A stretch of DNA of 64,000 nucleotides, from assembly GCF_900185725.1 (NCBI RefSeq), contig NZ_FYAU01000036.1:372001-436000 (forward strand), read 5' to 3'. Each line of letters starts with the position of its first letter. The first letter of the stretch is position 1. Position numbers and translations under genes: made by a program. This DNA comes from Stappia sp. TSB10P1A (lineage in GTDB: Bacteria > Pseudomonadota > Alphaproteobacteria > Rhizobiales > Stappiaceae). The notes under the pieces were generated by a model that worked only from the letters and a program-made list of their open reading frames with translations, did not search any database and was not told the origin of the DNA. Shown in pieces: positions 1 through 7,856 of the stretch.

Positions 1-519
1 CTGCCGCCGGAACTCTCGGCCGCCTCGGTGCAGCGGATCTGCGCCGCCACCGACATGCCCGTCGAGGTCTGGGGCTGGGGGCGCCTGCCGCTCGCCATCT
101 CCGGACGCTGCTACCATGCCCGCTATCACGACCGGGCCAAGGACCAGTGCCAGTTCGTCTGCGCCGAGGACCCGGACGGGCTGGCCGTCGACACGCTCGA
201 CGATCAGCAGTTCCTGGCGATCAACGGCTTGCAGACCCTGTCCGGCCAATGCGCCAACATGGCCCACCACCTGCCGTCCCTGCGCCAGGCAGGCGTCGCC
301 AGTCTGCGCCTGTCGCCGCAGACCACCGGCTTCTTCGAGGTCATCGACCTGTTCGCGGATCTGACGTCGGGCCGGATCGATGCGGAGGAGTTCTGCGCCA
401 AGGCGCTGCCGCATGCGCCGGGCGGCGCCTTTTGCGACGGCTTTCTCGACGGGCCGACCGGCGTCGCCTGGTCGGGCGCGAGGGGCGAGGTCAGGACGCA
501 GCCGGCCGGAACGCCTTGA
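1..519 (+). CDS. ubiV: UbiV, O2-independent ubiquinone biosynthesis protein (3' part)
   Basis: The reading frame is open from base 1, so the gene starts outside the window and only its last 172 codons are here. The segment matches the C-terminal part of the U32-peptidase-like UbiV family. UbiV works with UbiU and UbiT in hydroxylating the ubiquinone ring without oxygen. The stretch ISGRCYHARYHDRAKDQCQF followed by VC shows the three clustered cysteines (C-x9-C-x3-C) that, with one upstream cysteine, bind the 4Fe-4S cluster of this family. Its place beside the nor genes fits an anaerobic respiration role. It converges on mogA and overlaps it by 29 bp. Confidence 0.82.
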   Translation: MPPELSAASVQRICAATDMPVEVWGWGRLPLAISGRCYHARYHDRAKDQCQFVCAEDPDGLAVDTLDDQQFLAINGLQTLSGQCANMAHHLPSLRQAGVASLRLSPQTTGFFEVIDLFADLTSGRIDAEEFCAKALPHAPGGAFCDGFLDGPTGVAWSGARGEVRTQPAGTP

Positions 520-1018
520 GGCGGGCCGGATCGGTGTCGATGCGCGCCGCACCGATCAGATCGAGGCAATAGGGCACGGCGGCGAAGACCGCATTGAGCG
601 ACGTAGCGATGCTCGCCGGCTTGCCCGGCAGGGTGATGATGAGGCTTGCCCCCCGCACCGCCGCCTCCTGGCGCGACAGGATCGCCGTCGGCACCTCGGC
701 AAGGTTCGCCCGCCGCATCGCCTCGCCGAAGCCGGGCAGAAAGCGCGTCGCGACCTGCGCCAGAGCCTCGGGCGTCTCGTCGCGCGGCGCCGGTCCGGTG
801 CCGCCGGTGACCAGCAGCAGGTCGCAGCCCTCCACATCGCACAGGTGACGCATCGCACCGGCGACGCTGTCGGCGCCGTCGGGAACGATGCGGGTGACGA
901 ACTCCCAGTCGCCGACAAGGTGCTGCCGCAGCCAGTCGAGCGCCGCCGGCCCGCTGCGATCTTCATAGATGCCGGCGCTGGCGCGGTCCGAAACGGTGAG
1001 AATGCCGATGCGTGCCAT
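491..1018 (-). CDS. mogA: Molybdopterin adenylyltransferase MogA
   Basis: A MoCF_biosynth-domain protein of 175 residues that would activate molybdopterin by adenylylation before molybdenum insertion. It begins MARIGILTVSDRASAG and carries TGGTGPAPRDETPEA, close to the family motif TTGGTG-APRD-TPEA, then a conserved LPGKP loop. The frame extends seven codons upstream, but the ATG at 1018 gives the normal MogA N-terminus. It lies downstream of norE-norF on the same strand and may be co-transcribed; a molybdenum cofactor is needed by nitrate reductase, so the context is coherent. The 3' end overlaps ubiV on the other strand. Confidence 0.87.
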   Translation of the reverse strand: MARIGILTVSDRASAGIYEDRSGPAALDWLRQHLVGDWEFVTRIVPDGADSVAGAMRHLCDVEGCDLLLVTGGTGPAPRDETPEALAQVATRFLPGFGEAMRRANLAEVPTAILSRQEAAVRGASLIITLPGKPASIATSLNAVFAAVPYCLDLIGAARIDTDPARLKAFRPAAS

Positions 1019-1090
1019 TTGGTGTGACCTGCCTGTCATGGGACCTTGCTTGAGGAGAATGCCGTCAAGGACGGGTGCGGGAAAGGGCGA

Positions 1091-1345
1091 TCAGCCGATG
1101 AGATGGGCCGTCGTGAACACGGCACCGATGGTGCCGCCCAGCGCGGCAACGAGAGCGATGAGGCCGTAGCGCCAACCGGCCGGCGCCTCGCGCAGGCCGA
1201 GAAACTCGGTCAGCACGATCCACGCCTTGGCGATGGTCAGGGTGAGGATCGCCCAGACGAGTAGGGGCGCTGGTCCGCCCGAAACCTCGAGCGAGACGAC
1301 GGCGAGCAGCGCCAGGGCAACGGCGGCAAGATGCAGGCGGGCCAT
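1091..1345 (-). CDS. norF: NorF-like small membrane protein
   Basis: An 84-residue hydrophobic protein of the prokaryotic cytochrome c oxidase subunit IV-like family. It shows three predicted membrane segments (roughly residues 5-22, 28-48 and 60-82). The ATG at 1345 lies 5 bp after the norE stop, as expected for a norEF pair. NorF is an accessory of the cytochrome c-dependent nitric oxide reductase; its exact role is not settled. The frame continues far upstream across norE, but that part is only an out-of-frame overlap. Assignment rests on size, topology and position more than on strict motifs. Confidence 0.72.
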   Translation of the reverse strand: MARLHLAAVALALLAVVSLEVSGGPAPLLVWAILTLTIAKAWIVLTEFLGLREAPAGWRYGLIALVAALGGTIGAVFTTAHLIG

Positions 1346-1350
1346 CAGGA

Positions 1351-1923
1351 TCACCCGATCAGGTAGACGACGGGGAAGACCAGGATCCACACCAGGTCGA
1401 CCATGTGCCAGAAGGCGGTGCCGGTCTCCAGGTTCTCCAGGCTGTTGCGCCAGGCGACCACGGCCAGCAGCACGATACCGGCGACCACATGCAGCGCATG
1501 GAAGCCGGTGACGAGATAGTAGAGTTCGAAGAAGGTGCCGCTGTCCGGGCCGTGGCCGGCCTTGAGCTTGGCGGCGTATTCGATCCCCTTCACCACGAGA
1601 AACGCCGCCCCGAGCGCCATTGCCGCGACGAGTTGCGGGCGGCCCGAGCCGTTGCTCCTGCGCCGCTGCACGGCCAGTGCCGCGCACCAGCCGCTGGCGA
1701 TCAGCACCAAGGTGTTGAGCCCGCCGAGCCGCACGTCCAGCACGGCCTGTCCCGCGGCGAACTCCACCGGGTTCAGCATCCGCGCCACCGAGAACCCGAC
1801 CAGCAGGGCGCCGAAGACGGCGAGTTCCCCGAGGATCAGGATCCACATCATCGGATTGCCGGGCAGTCCGTCGAGCGGCCCCCATCCCTCGTCGGGCGTC
1901 TCGCCCGCAACGTCGTCATGCAT
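1351..1923 (-). CDS. norE: NorE, cytochrome c oxidase subunit III-like protein
   Basis: A 190-residue protein with about five membrane helices related to haem-copper oxidase subunit III. Recognisable stretches are GNPMMWILILGELAVFG near the N-terminus, the loop GTFFELYYLVTGFHALHV, and the C-terminal FWHMVDLVWILVFPVVYL. NorE is an accessory of the NorCB nitric oxide reductase that increases activity in vivo. The start ATG at 1923 gives the usual short charged N-terminus. It is divergent from norC, and the 175-bp gap holds two FNR-type boxes that could serve both directions. Confidence 0.88.
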   Translation of the reverse strand: MHDDVAGETPDEGWGPLDGLPGNPMMWILILGELAVFGALLVGFSVARMLNPVEFAAGQAVLDVRLGGLNTLVLIASGWCAALAVQRRRSNGSGRPQLVAAMALGAAFLVVKGIEYAAKLKAGHGPDSGTFFELYYLVTGFHALHVVAGIVLLAVVAWRNSLENLETGTAFWHMVDLVWILVFPVVYLIG

Positions 1924-1971
1924 GCTCGCGCCTCCTGTTGGCGCGACCCTATCAGCCGCCCGCGGCGCGAA

Positions 1972-1989
1972 GTTTGAGCCGCCGCAAAC
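1972..1989. promoter_or_regulatory. FNR/NnrR-type box, norE-proximal
   Basis: The 18-mer GTTTGAGCCGCCGCAAAC has perfect 5-bp arms (GTTTG/CAAAC) and contains TTG-N8-CAA, the spacing of CRP/FNR-family sites that control denitrification genes (FNR, DNR, NnrR). Its centre is 57.5 bp upstream of the norE start codon, so a site at about -41.5 of a norE promoter is possible. Confidence 0.62.
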
Positions 1990-2013
1990 TCGCGCCGCGG
2001 TGGCTTCTGCAGA

Positions 2014-2030
2014 GTTTGCGCTGGAGCAAC
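2014..2030. promoter_or_regulatory. FNR/NnrR-type box, norC-proximal
   Basis: GTTTGCGCTGGAGCAAC contains TTG-N8-CAA again, with one arm mismatch. Its centre lies 76.5 bp before the norC start and 42 bp (four helical turns) from the centre of the norE-proximal box. It may activate norCBQD in response to anaerobiosis or NO. Confidence 0.55.
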
Positions 2031-2098
2031 GTCCGCCGGCGGGCTTGGTCCTAGCTCTTCTCCACTGTCGGCATCCGTCAGCAAACTGGAGAGCATAC

Positions 2099-2581
2099 AT
2101 GTCCGGACCAAGCGAGCCGCATCGACCGCCGGTCGAGCGTTTCACCAAGTCGGCCGCCAGGAACATCTTCTACGGTGGTTCGATCTTCTTCTTCGTCGTC
2201 TTCGTCGCCCTGACCGCGCACAGTCATTGGTACATCGTCACCACCTCCACGGACGAAGCCTCGATGACCGCGTCAGTGATCCGCGGCAAGCACGTCTGGG
2301 AGAAGCACTCCTGCATCAACTGTCACTCGATCCTCGGGGAAGGCGCCTATTTCGCGCCCGAGGTCGGCAATGTCTGGGTCCGCTACGGCGGCCGCGACGA
2401 TGCGGGAGGCGCAAGGGAGGGCCTGATCGCCTGGATGGAGGCGCAGCCGACCGGCATCGAGGGCCGCCGCCAGATGCCCCAGTTTCACCTGACCGAACAA
2501 GAACTGAACGACCTCGTCGACTTCCTCGAGTGGACGAGCCGGATCGATACGCAGGGCTGGCCGCCCAACGACGCGGGCTGA
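2099..2581 (+). CDS. norC: Nitric oxide reductase subunit C (cytochrome c)
   Basis: The membrane-anchored mono-haem cytochrome c of cytochrome c-dependent nitric oxide reductase; it passes electrons to NorB at the periplasmic face. The 160-residue protein has one N-terminal anchor helix (about residues 24-42, with the run SIFFFVVFVAL) and a haem-binding CINCH motif at residues 72-76. The downstream part QMPQFHLTEQEL supplies the likely axial Met. The ATG at 2099 follows a GGAGAG ribosome-binding site and gives a family-typical length; the frame stays open far upstream only as an antisense overlap with norE. It is followed 13 bp later by norB. Confidence 0.95.
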   Translation: MSGPSEPHRPPVERFTKSAARNIFYGGSIFFFVVFVALTAHSHWYIVTTSTDEASMTASVIRGKHVWEKHSCINCHSILGEGAYFAPEVGNVWVRYGGRDDAGGAREGLIAWMEAQPTGIEGRRQMPQFHLTEQELNDLVDFLEWTSRIDTQGWPPNDAG

Positions 2582-2594
2582 GGAGCACACCCCG

Positions 2595-3953
2595 ATGAAA
2601 TACGCTTCCCAAAGAGTGGCCTACTGGTACTTCGTCTGTGCCATGGTCCTGTTCGGCGTGCAGATCCTTGCCGGCGGCCTTGCCGGTACGGTCTACGTCC
2701 TGCCGAATACCCTCGCGGAACTGATGCCGTTCAACATCATCCGCATGATCCACACCAACGCGCTCATCGTCTGGCTGCTGATGGGCTTCTTCGGCTGCGC
2801 CTACTACCTGATCCCGGAAGAGGCGGAGCGCGAGATCGAGAGCCCGTTCCTCGCCTATCTGCAGCTCGTGCTGCTGATGGTCGGCGCGCTCGCCGCCGTC
2901 ATCGGCTACACGCAAGGCATCCATGGCGGGCGCGAGTTCCTGGAGCAGCCGCTGTGGATCAAGATCGCCATCGTCGTGGTGGCGCTGATCTTCCTCTACA
3001 ACGTGTCGATGACCGTGCTGAAGGGCCGGCGCACCGCCGTCACCAGCGTGCTTCTGCTCGGCCTGTGGGGCATCGCCGTGTTCTGGCTCTTCGCCTTCTA
3101 CGCGCCGGACAACCTGTCGCTCGACAAGGTCTACTGGTGGTACATCGTCCATCTGTGGGTGGAGGGCGTGTGGGAACTGGTGATGGCCGCGGTCCTTGCC
3201 TTCCTGCTGATCAAGCTGACCGGCGTCGACCGGGAAGTCATCGAGAAGTGGCTCTACTCGATCGTCGGCCTTGCCCTGTTCTCGGGCCTGCTCGGCACCG
3301 GCCACCACTATTACTGGATCGGCGCGCCCGGCTACTGGCAGTGGGTCGGATCGATCTTCTCCGCCCTCGAGGTCGCGCCGTTCTTCGCGATGGTGGTCTT
3401 CGCCTTCACCATGGTGTTCCGCGGCCGCAAGGATCATCCGAACCGGGCCGCGGTGCTGTGGTCGCTCGGCTGCACGGTCGGCGCCTTCTTCGGGGCCGGC
3501 GTGTGGGGCTTCCTCCACACCCTGTCTTTCGTGAACTACTACACGCATGGCACGCAGCTCACCGCCGCCCACGGGCATCTCGCCTTCTACGGCGCCTATG
3601 TGATGCTGAACCTGGCGCTGATCTCCTATGCCATGCCCTATCTGCGCGGCAAGGCGCCCTATCACCAGACGCTGAACATCGTCTCCTTCTGGCTGATGAG
3701 CGGCGCCATGACGGTGATGACCTTCGCCCTGACCTTTGCCGGGGCCGTGCAGATCCATCTGCAGCGCGTGATGGGCATGTCCTACATGGAGGTGCAGGAC
3801 GAGATCGCTCCGTTCTACTGGGTGCGTCTCGGCTCCGGCGTCCTCGTCGTCATCGCCGCGCTGATGTTCCTGTGGGCGGTGTTCGGCCCCGTCCGCGAAC
3901 GGCGCAGGGTCGCTCGCCAGGACCGCGCTGCCGCACTGCAGGCTGCCGAGTGA
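2595..3953 (+). CDS. norB: Nitric oxide reductase subunit B (cytochrome b)
   Basis: The catalytic subunit that reduces 2 NO to N2O at a haem b3-FeB centre in the cytoplasmic membrane. The 452-residue length and roughly twelve membrane helices fit cNorB rather than the longer quinol-dependent qNorB. Metal ligands can be read off: His53 and His328 (haem b), His326 (haem b3), and His186, His237 and His238 (FeB), with Glu190 after His186 in HLWVEGVWEL. An A-rich leader and a close norC place it as second gene of norCBQD. The end is followed by a strong hairpin before norQ. Confidence 0.96.
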   Translation: MKYASQRVAYWYFVCAMVLFGVQILAGGLAGTVYVLPNTLAELMPFNIIRMIHTNALIVWLLMGFFGCAYYLIPEEAEREIESPFLAYLQLVLLMVGALAAVIGYTQGIHGGREFLEQPLWIKIAIVVVALIFLYNVSMTVLKGRRTAVTSVLLLGLWGIAVFWLFAFYAPDNLSLDKVYWWYIVHLWVEGVWELVMAAVLAFLLIKLTGVDREVIEKWLYSIVGLALFSGLLGTGHHYYWIGAPGYWQWVGSIFSALEVAPFFAMVVFAFTMVFRGRKDHPNRAAVLWSLGCTVGAFFGAGVWGFLHTLSFVNYYTHGTQLTAAHGHLAFYGAYVMLNLALISYAMPYLRGKAPYHQTLNIVSFWLMSGAMTVMTFALTFAGAVQIHLQRVMGMSYMEVQDEIAPFYWVRLGSGVLVVIAALMFLWAVFGPVRERRRVARQDRAAALQAAE

Positions 3954-3960
3954 CAACAAG

Positions 3961-3988
3961 GCCGGGCGCCGCACCCTCGGCGCCCGGC
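3961..3988 (+). terminator. GC hairpin between norB and norQ (attenuator or mRNA-stability element)
   Basis: Eleven perfectly paired bases, GCCGGGCGCCG and CGGCGCCCGGC, around the loop CACCCT, starting 8 bp after the norB stop. No T-run follows, so full termination is doubtful. It would favour more norCB than norQD mRNA. Confidence 0.55.
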
Positions 3989-4051
3989 CCTTCCCCTTCT
4001 CCGCCCTTTTGCAGATGCGCCCTCGCCGGGCGTTTCAAGGAGTGACCTTCG

Positions 4052-4870
4052 ATGACCCCCGCGACCCATCCCGCCGCCGTCCGCAGCCCGGCCCCCGACC
4101 TGCCCTTCTATGCGGCCACCGGCGACGAGTGCCTGCTGTTCGAACAGGCCTGGCGCAACCGGCTGCCGGTGCTGCTGAAGGGGCCGACCGGCTGCGGCAA
4201 GACCCGCTTCGTCGCCCATATGGCGGCGCGCCTCGGCCGCCCGCTCTACACCGTCGCCTGCCATGACGACCTCACCGCCGCCGACCTGACCGGGCGCCAT
4301 CTGCTGAAGGGCGGCGAGACGGTGTGGGCCGACGGGCCGTTGACGAGGGCGATGCGCGAGGGCGCAATCCTCTATCTCGACGAGGTGGTTGAGGCCCGCA
4401 AGGACGTGACCGTCGTGCTGCATCCGGTCACCGACGACCGGCGCACGCTGACCCTAGAGCGCACCGGCGAGACGATCGTCGCGCCGCCCGAATTCATGCT
4501 CGTCGTCTCCTACAATCCCGGCTACCAGAACGTGCTGAAATCGCTGAAGCCCTCCACGCGCCAGCGCTTTGTGGCGATGGAATTCGGCTATCCGGACCCG
4601 CAGACGGAAGCGGCCATCGTCGCCAGCGAAAGCGGGCTTGCGGCGGAGCGCTGCGTGCCGCTGGTGCGCATCGCCAACGCGCTGCGCGACCTCAAGGGAC
4701 AGGATCTCGACGAGGGCGCCTCGACCCGGCTTCTGGTCTATGCGGCGACCCTGATCCATGCCGGGATGAAGCCGGCGCTGGCGATCGAGGCGGCGCTGCT
4801 GCAGCCGCTGAGCGACGACCCGGACGTGCAGGCGGCGCTCGCCCGCGTCGCAGACCTGGCGCTGGGGTAG
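4052..4870 (+). CDS. norQ: NorQ, MoxR-type AAA+ ATPase
   Basis: A 272-residue MoxR/CbbQ-NorQ family AAA+ ATPase that, with NorD, is needed to mature NorCB, probably by remodelling it for FeB insertion. Walker A GPTGCGKT is at residues 44-51 and Walker B ILYLDE ends with Asp110-Glu111; the sensor stretch VVSYNPGYQ follows. The domain fills the protein, as is usual. The ATG at 4052 lies after the hairpin and close to an AAGGAGTGA ribosome-binding site. The norD start follows the stop by 4 bp, so translation is probably coupled. Confidence 0.94.
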   Translation: MTPATHPAAVRSPAPDLPFYAATGDECLLFEQAWRNRLPVLLKGPTGCGKTRFVAHMAARLGRPLYTVACHDDLTAADLTGRHLLKGGETVWADGPLTRAMREGAILYLDEVVEARKDVTVVLHPVTDDRRTLTLERTGETIVAPPEFMLVVSYNPGYQNVLKSLKPSTRQRFVAMEFGYPDPQTEAAIVASESGLAAERCVPLVRIANALRDLKGQDLDEGASTRLLVYAATLIHAGMKPALAIEAALLQPLSDDPDVQAALARVADLALG

Positions 4871-4874
4871 CATC

Positions 4875-6788
4875 ATGTCGCTGTTCGAGCCGGAGGAATT
4901 CGTCGGGTCGCACTGGCACAGGCTGGTCGGCGGCCTCACCACCCTGCCCCATCATCCGGATGCGGCGGTGACGCTTGCCGGCCTGCGCGGCCGGCTCGGC
5001 GTGCTGTTCCGGGCGATGGGCGGCAACGGCGCGCTGCGCCTTGTCGAGAGCGCGCCTGCGGTTTCCCCTCATCGGCTGTCGCTGCTGCGGCGCGTCGGGC
5101 TCGGCGCCGAGCGGATGGATGTTGCGATCCTCGACAGCTCGACGCTGCGGCTACCGGCCGTCATCGACAGCTTTCCCGACCGCTCCGACAATGTCGCGCT
5201 GTACGAGTGGCTGGTCTGCTGGTTCGCCCATGCCGGAGCGGGGGCGGCACGAAGCGGCGATCCGCTGGTCGACGACCTGCTGCGGCTGCGTCAGTCCATC
5301 GCCACCACCCGCGCCACCCTGCAGGCGTGGCCCGGCCTGCGCCCGCTGTTCCACCGGTTGCGCGCGGCGGCCCTTGCGGTTCGCCCGCAGCGTGCTCTCC
5401 CTGCGGCCGAGATGCGCGTCGAACAGGCGATCCGGGCCCTGCTCGCCGGACAGCGCGGCGATGCCGGAGAAGATCTCCTCGCTCTCATCGAGAACCCGGA
5501 TGCGGATCTTGCCGGCGTCAAGGCCCCGCGCGGCTACCGCACCTATCTGCCGGTGCCGCTGTTCGGCGAGATCCGCGAGGAGACCGGCACGCCCCGCCCC
5601 GACGATGCCGACGAGCCCTCCGGCACCTCAATTGCCGTCGATGCCCGCCGCCGCCAGGCCGAGCGGCGCGACACCGACATGAGCGACCGCGGCGATCCGC
5701 TCTACTTCCACCGCTTCGAGACGATCTTCTCGCTGGCAGAGATGGTCAACGTCAACCGCCGGGTCGACGACGACGACGAGGACGGCGCCCGGCAAGCGGC
5801 CGACGACATCACCGAACTGACCATCGGCAGCAATCGGCAGAAGGCCGGCGTCCGCCTCAAGATGGATCTCGACCTTGCTCCGTCCGAGGCCGAGGACGGA
5901 AGCCTTGCCGAAGGGCTCACCTATCCGGAATGGGACTGGAAGCGGCGAGCCCACCGGCCGGACCACTGCCGCGTCATCGCCGCGCGCGCGCCCGAGACCG
6001 GCGAGGTCTGGCTCCCCGACGACGGCTTGCGGCGGCGGATCCGCGCCGTCCGCCGCCAGTTCGAGGCCCTGCGGCCGCGGCGCCTCGTGCTGCACGGCCA
6101 GCCGGACGGCGACGAGCTCGACCTTTCCGCCCTGGTGCGGGCGGAGGCCGACCGGCGGGCCGGCAGCGCGGGCTCCGAGAACGTCTTCACCTGCGGCCGT
6201 GCCGTGGAGCGGGATCTCTCCGTCGCCGTGCTGATGGACGTCTCGCTGTCGACCGACGCGTGGATCGGCGGCCACCGCGTCCTCGATGTCGAAAAGGCGG
6301 CGCTGCTCGCCCTCACCCACGGGCTGACCGCCTGCGGCGACGAGCACGCGGTCTACACATTCACCTCGCGCCGGCGGCAGAGCGTGCGGGTCGACACGGT
6401 GAAGACCTTCGACGAACCGCTCGGGTCCACCGTCGAGCGCCGCATCGCGGCCTTGCGGCCCGGCCAGTACACCCGCATGGGCGCGGCGATCCGCCATGTC
6501 GCCCGGCAGCTCGTCGAGCGGCCGCAGCGCCACCGCCTGCTGCTGCTGCTGACCGACGGCAAGCCGAACGACATCGACTATTACGAGGGGCGCTACGGGA
6601 TCGAGGACACGCGCGAGGCGATCCGCGAGGCGCGGCGGGAGGGATTGACCGTCTTCGGCGTCACCGTCGACGAGGCGGCGCGCGACTATTTTCCCTACCT
6701 GTTCGGCAAGGGCTCCTACGCGATCATCGCCGATCCGGAGCGGTTGCCCGGCGCCCTGCCGGCGATCTACCGGCGGCTCGTCTCGTAA
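4875..6788 (+). CDS. norD: NorD, VWA-domain nitric oxide reductase activation protein
   Basis: A 637-residue cytosolic protein of the NorD/CbbO family that partners the NorQ ATPase. The C-terminal von Willebrand A domain (about residues 440-635) has an intact MIDAS motif, Asp455-V-Ser457-L-Ser459, in VLMDVSLSTDAW, and later LLLTDGKPNDIDYY. The N-terminal 400 residues are the less conserved family region, with an acidic stretch RRVDDDDEDGARQ near residue 297. It is the last gene of the nor operon and its stop lies only 3 bp from that of the convergent glycosyltransferase gene; no terminator was seen between them. Confidence 0.93.
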   Translation: MSLFEPEEFVGSHWHRLVGGLTTLPHHPDAAVTLAGLRGRLGVLFRAMGGNGALRLVESAPAVSPHRLSLLRRVGLGAERMDVAILDSSTLRLPAVIDSFPDRSDNVALYEWLVCWFAHAGAGAARSGDPLVDDLLRLRQSIATTRATLQAWPGLRPLFHRLRAAALAVRPQRALPAAEMRVEQAIRALLAGQRGDAGEDLLALIENPDADLAGVKAPRGYRTYLPVPLFGEIREETGTPRPDDADEPSGTSIAVDARRRQAERRDTDMSDRGDPLYFHRFETIFSLAEMVNVNRRVDDDDEDGARQAADDITELTIGSNRQKAGVRLKMDLDLAPSEAEDGSLAEGLTYPEWDWKRRAHRPDHCRVIAARAPETGEVWLPDDGLRRRIRAVRRQFEALRPRRLVLHGQPDGDELDLSALVRAEADRRAGSAGSENVFTCGRAVERDLSVAVLMDVSLSTDAWIGGHRVLDVEKAALLALTHGLTACGDEHAVYTFTSRRRQSVRVDTVKTFDEPLGSTVERRIAALRPGQYTRMGAAIRHVARQLVERPQRHRLLLLLTDGKPNDIDYYEGRYGIEDTREAIREARREGLTVFGVTVDEAARDYFPYLFGKGSYAIIADPERLPGALPAIYRRLVS

Positions 6789-6791
6789 GGC

Positions 6792-7856
6792 TCACGCGTC
6801 GCCGGTCTCTCCGGCGACAAGGCGCGCCCAGAACCCGGCGACCGCCGTCCGGTCGCCGAGCCGGCGGCTCAGCGCGATGCCGCCTTCCGCGATCGCCCGC
6901 GCCTTCGCCCTGTCGCGGACGAGCGTCAGCACCGCATCGCGGAACGCCGCAGGCTCATGCGCGGCAAAGAGGCCGTTGCGACCCTCCTCGATCACCGGGC
7001 CGAACACCGCCGTCGGCGTATAGATGCCGGCGGCGCCCGCCACCGCATGCTGGTGCAGCTTGATGATCGAGCGACCGTCATTGACCGGATTGATCGCGTA
7101 AGGGGCGAGCGCCACGTGATGGCGCGCCTCGGTCAGCCAGGCCTGGAAGTCCTCCAGCACCATCGGTGCCCTATGCGCGACCTGCCGCGAGGCCGGCAGA
7201 AGCGCCTCGCCCTTGCCTCCCAGGAAGGTCTCGAGGCGCAGGCCCGGCTCGGCGCCAAGCGCTTCGGCAAGGCCCGGCGCCACGGCCGCGAAGTCCTCCG
7301 CATGGGTCGCCGTGCCGAGGAACAGGACGCGGGTCTCGCCGTCCTCCCTGTCGAAATGCGAGAGATCGCCGGTCGGCGCAAGGTCGGCCGGATGCAGGAA
7401 GGCGCCCGGTACCGGCGCCAGCCGCTCGAGCAGCCGGCGGTTGGGCGCGACCGCCACGTCGACGAGATCGCGCAGCCTGGGGAAGAGGGTCGCGAGGAAC
7501 CGCGCCATCCGCCCCCGATAGCGGGGATCGAGGCGCGTGTCGCTGGCCATCGCCCACAGATCGTCGTCGAGGAGATAGGCGATCCGCCCGCCCTTGGCGC
7601 GAAACGCCGCCAGCAGCCGCAGGTCGCGCGCCGTCACATAGCGCACGACCACGGCAAGGCTCCGGCCCTCCCCGTCGGTCAGCGTCAAGCCGTGCTGGCC
7701 GATGCGCCCGAGCCGCAGCCCGGCCGCCGCCAGTTCGGCTGCGCAGATCTCCACATAGTGATAGCGCGTCGGATAGGCGGTCTTCGGCCGCCCCGTGAAA
7801 TGGTCGAAGGCGGTCGCCAGCGCCGCCTTGCGAAACAGGGTCGGACGAAGGATCAC
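6792..7856 (-). CDS. Glycosyltransferase, GT-B type
   Basis: A 354-residue cytosolic protein that resembles GT4/GT1-like capsular glycosyltransferases in its C-terminal half. The stretch LAPYAINPVNDGRSIIKLHQ with a following GIYTPTAVFGPVIEEGRNGL reads like the donor-binding lobe, where a Lys and an acidic residue normally hold the nucleotide sugar. An earlier segment GGRIAYLLDDDLW is common in this group. The start is GTG at 7856, overlapping the upstream methyltransferase stop in a GTGA arrangement, so the two are translationally coupled. Donor and acceptor cannot be deduced. Confidence 0.7.
   Translation of the reverse strand: MILRPTLFRKAALATAFDHFTGRPKTAYPTRYHYVEICAAELAAAGLRLGRIGQHGLTLTDGEGRSLAVVVRYVTARDLRLLAAFRAKGGRIAYLLDDDLWAMASDTRLDPRYRGRMARFLATLFPRLRDLVDVAVAPNRRLLERLAPVPGAFLHPADLAPTGDLSHFDREDGETRVLFLGTATHAEDFAAVAPGLAEALGAEPGLRLETFLGGKGEALLPASRQVAHRAPMVLEDFQAWLTEARHHVALAPYAINPVNDGRSIIKLHQHAVAGAAGIYTPTAVFGPVIEEGRNGLFAAHEPAAFRDAVLTLVRDRAKARAIAEGGIALSRRLGDRTAVAGFWARLVAGETGDA

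Noticed and set aside
2316-3974. 552-codon open frame antisense to norB
   Set aside because: His/Asp/Glu-rich shadow of a hydrophobic protein; norB ligands are intact on the other strand.
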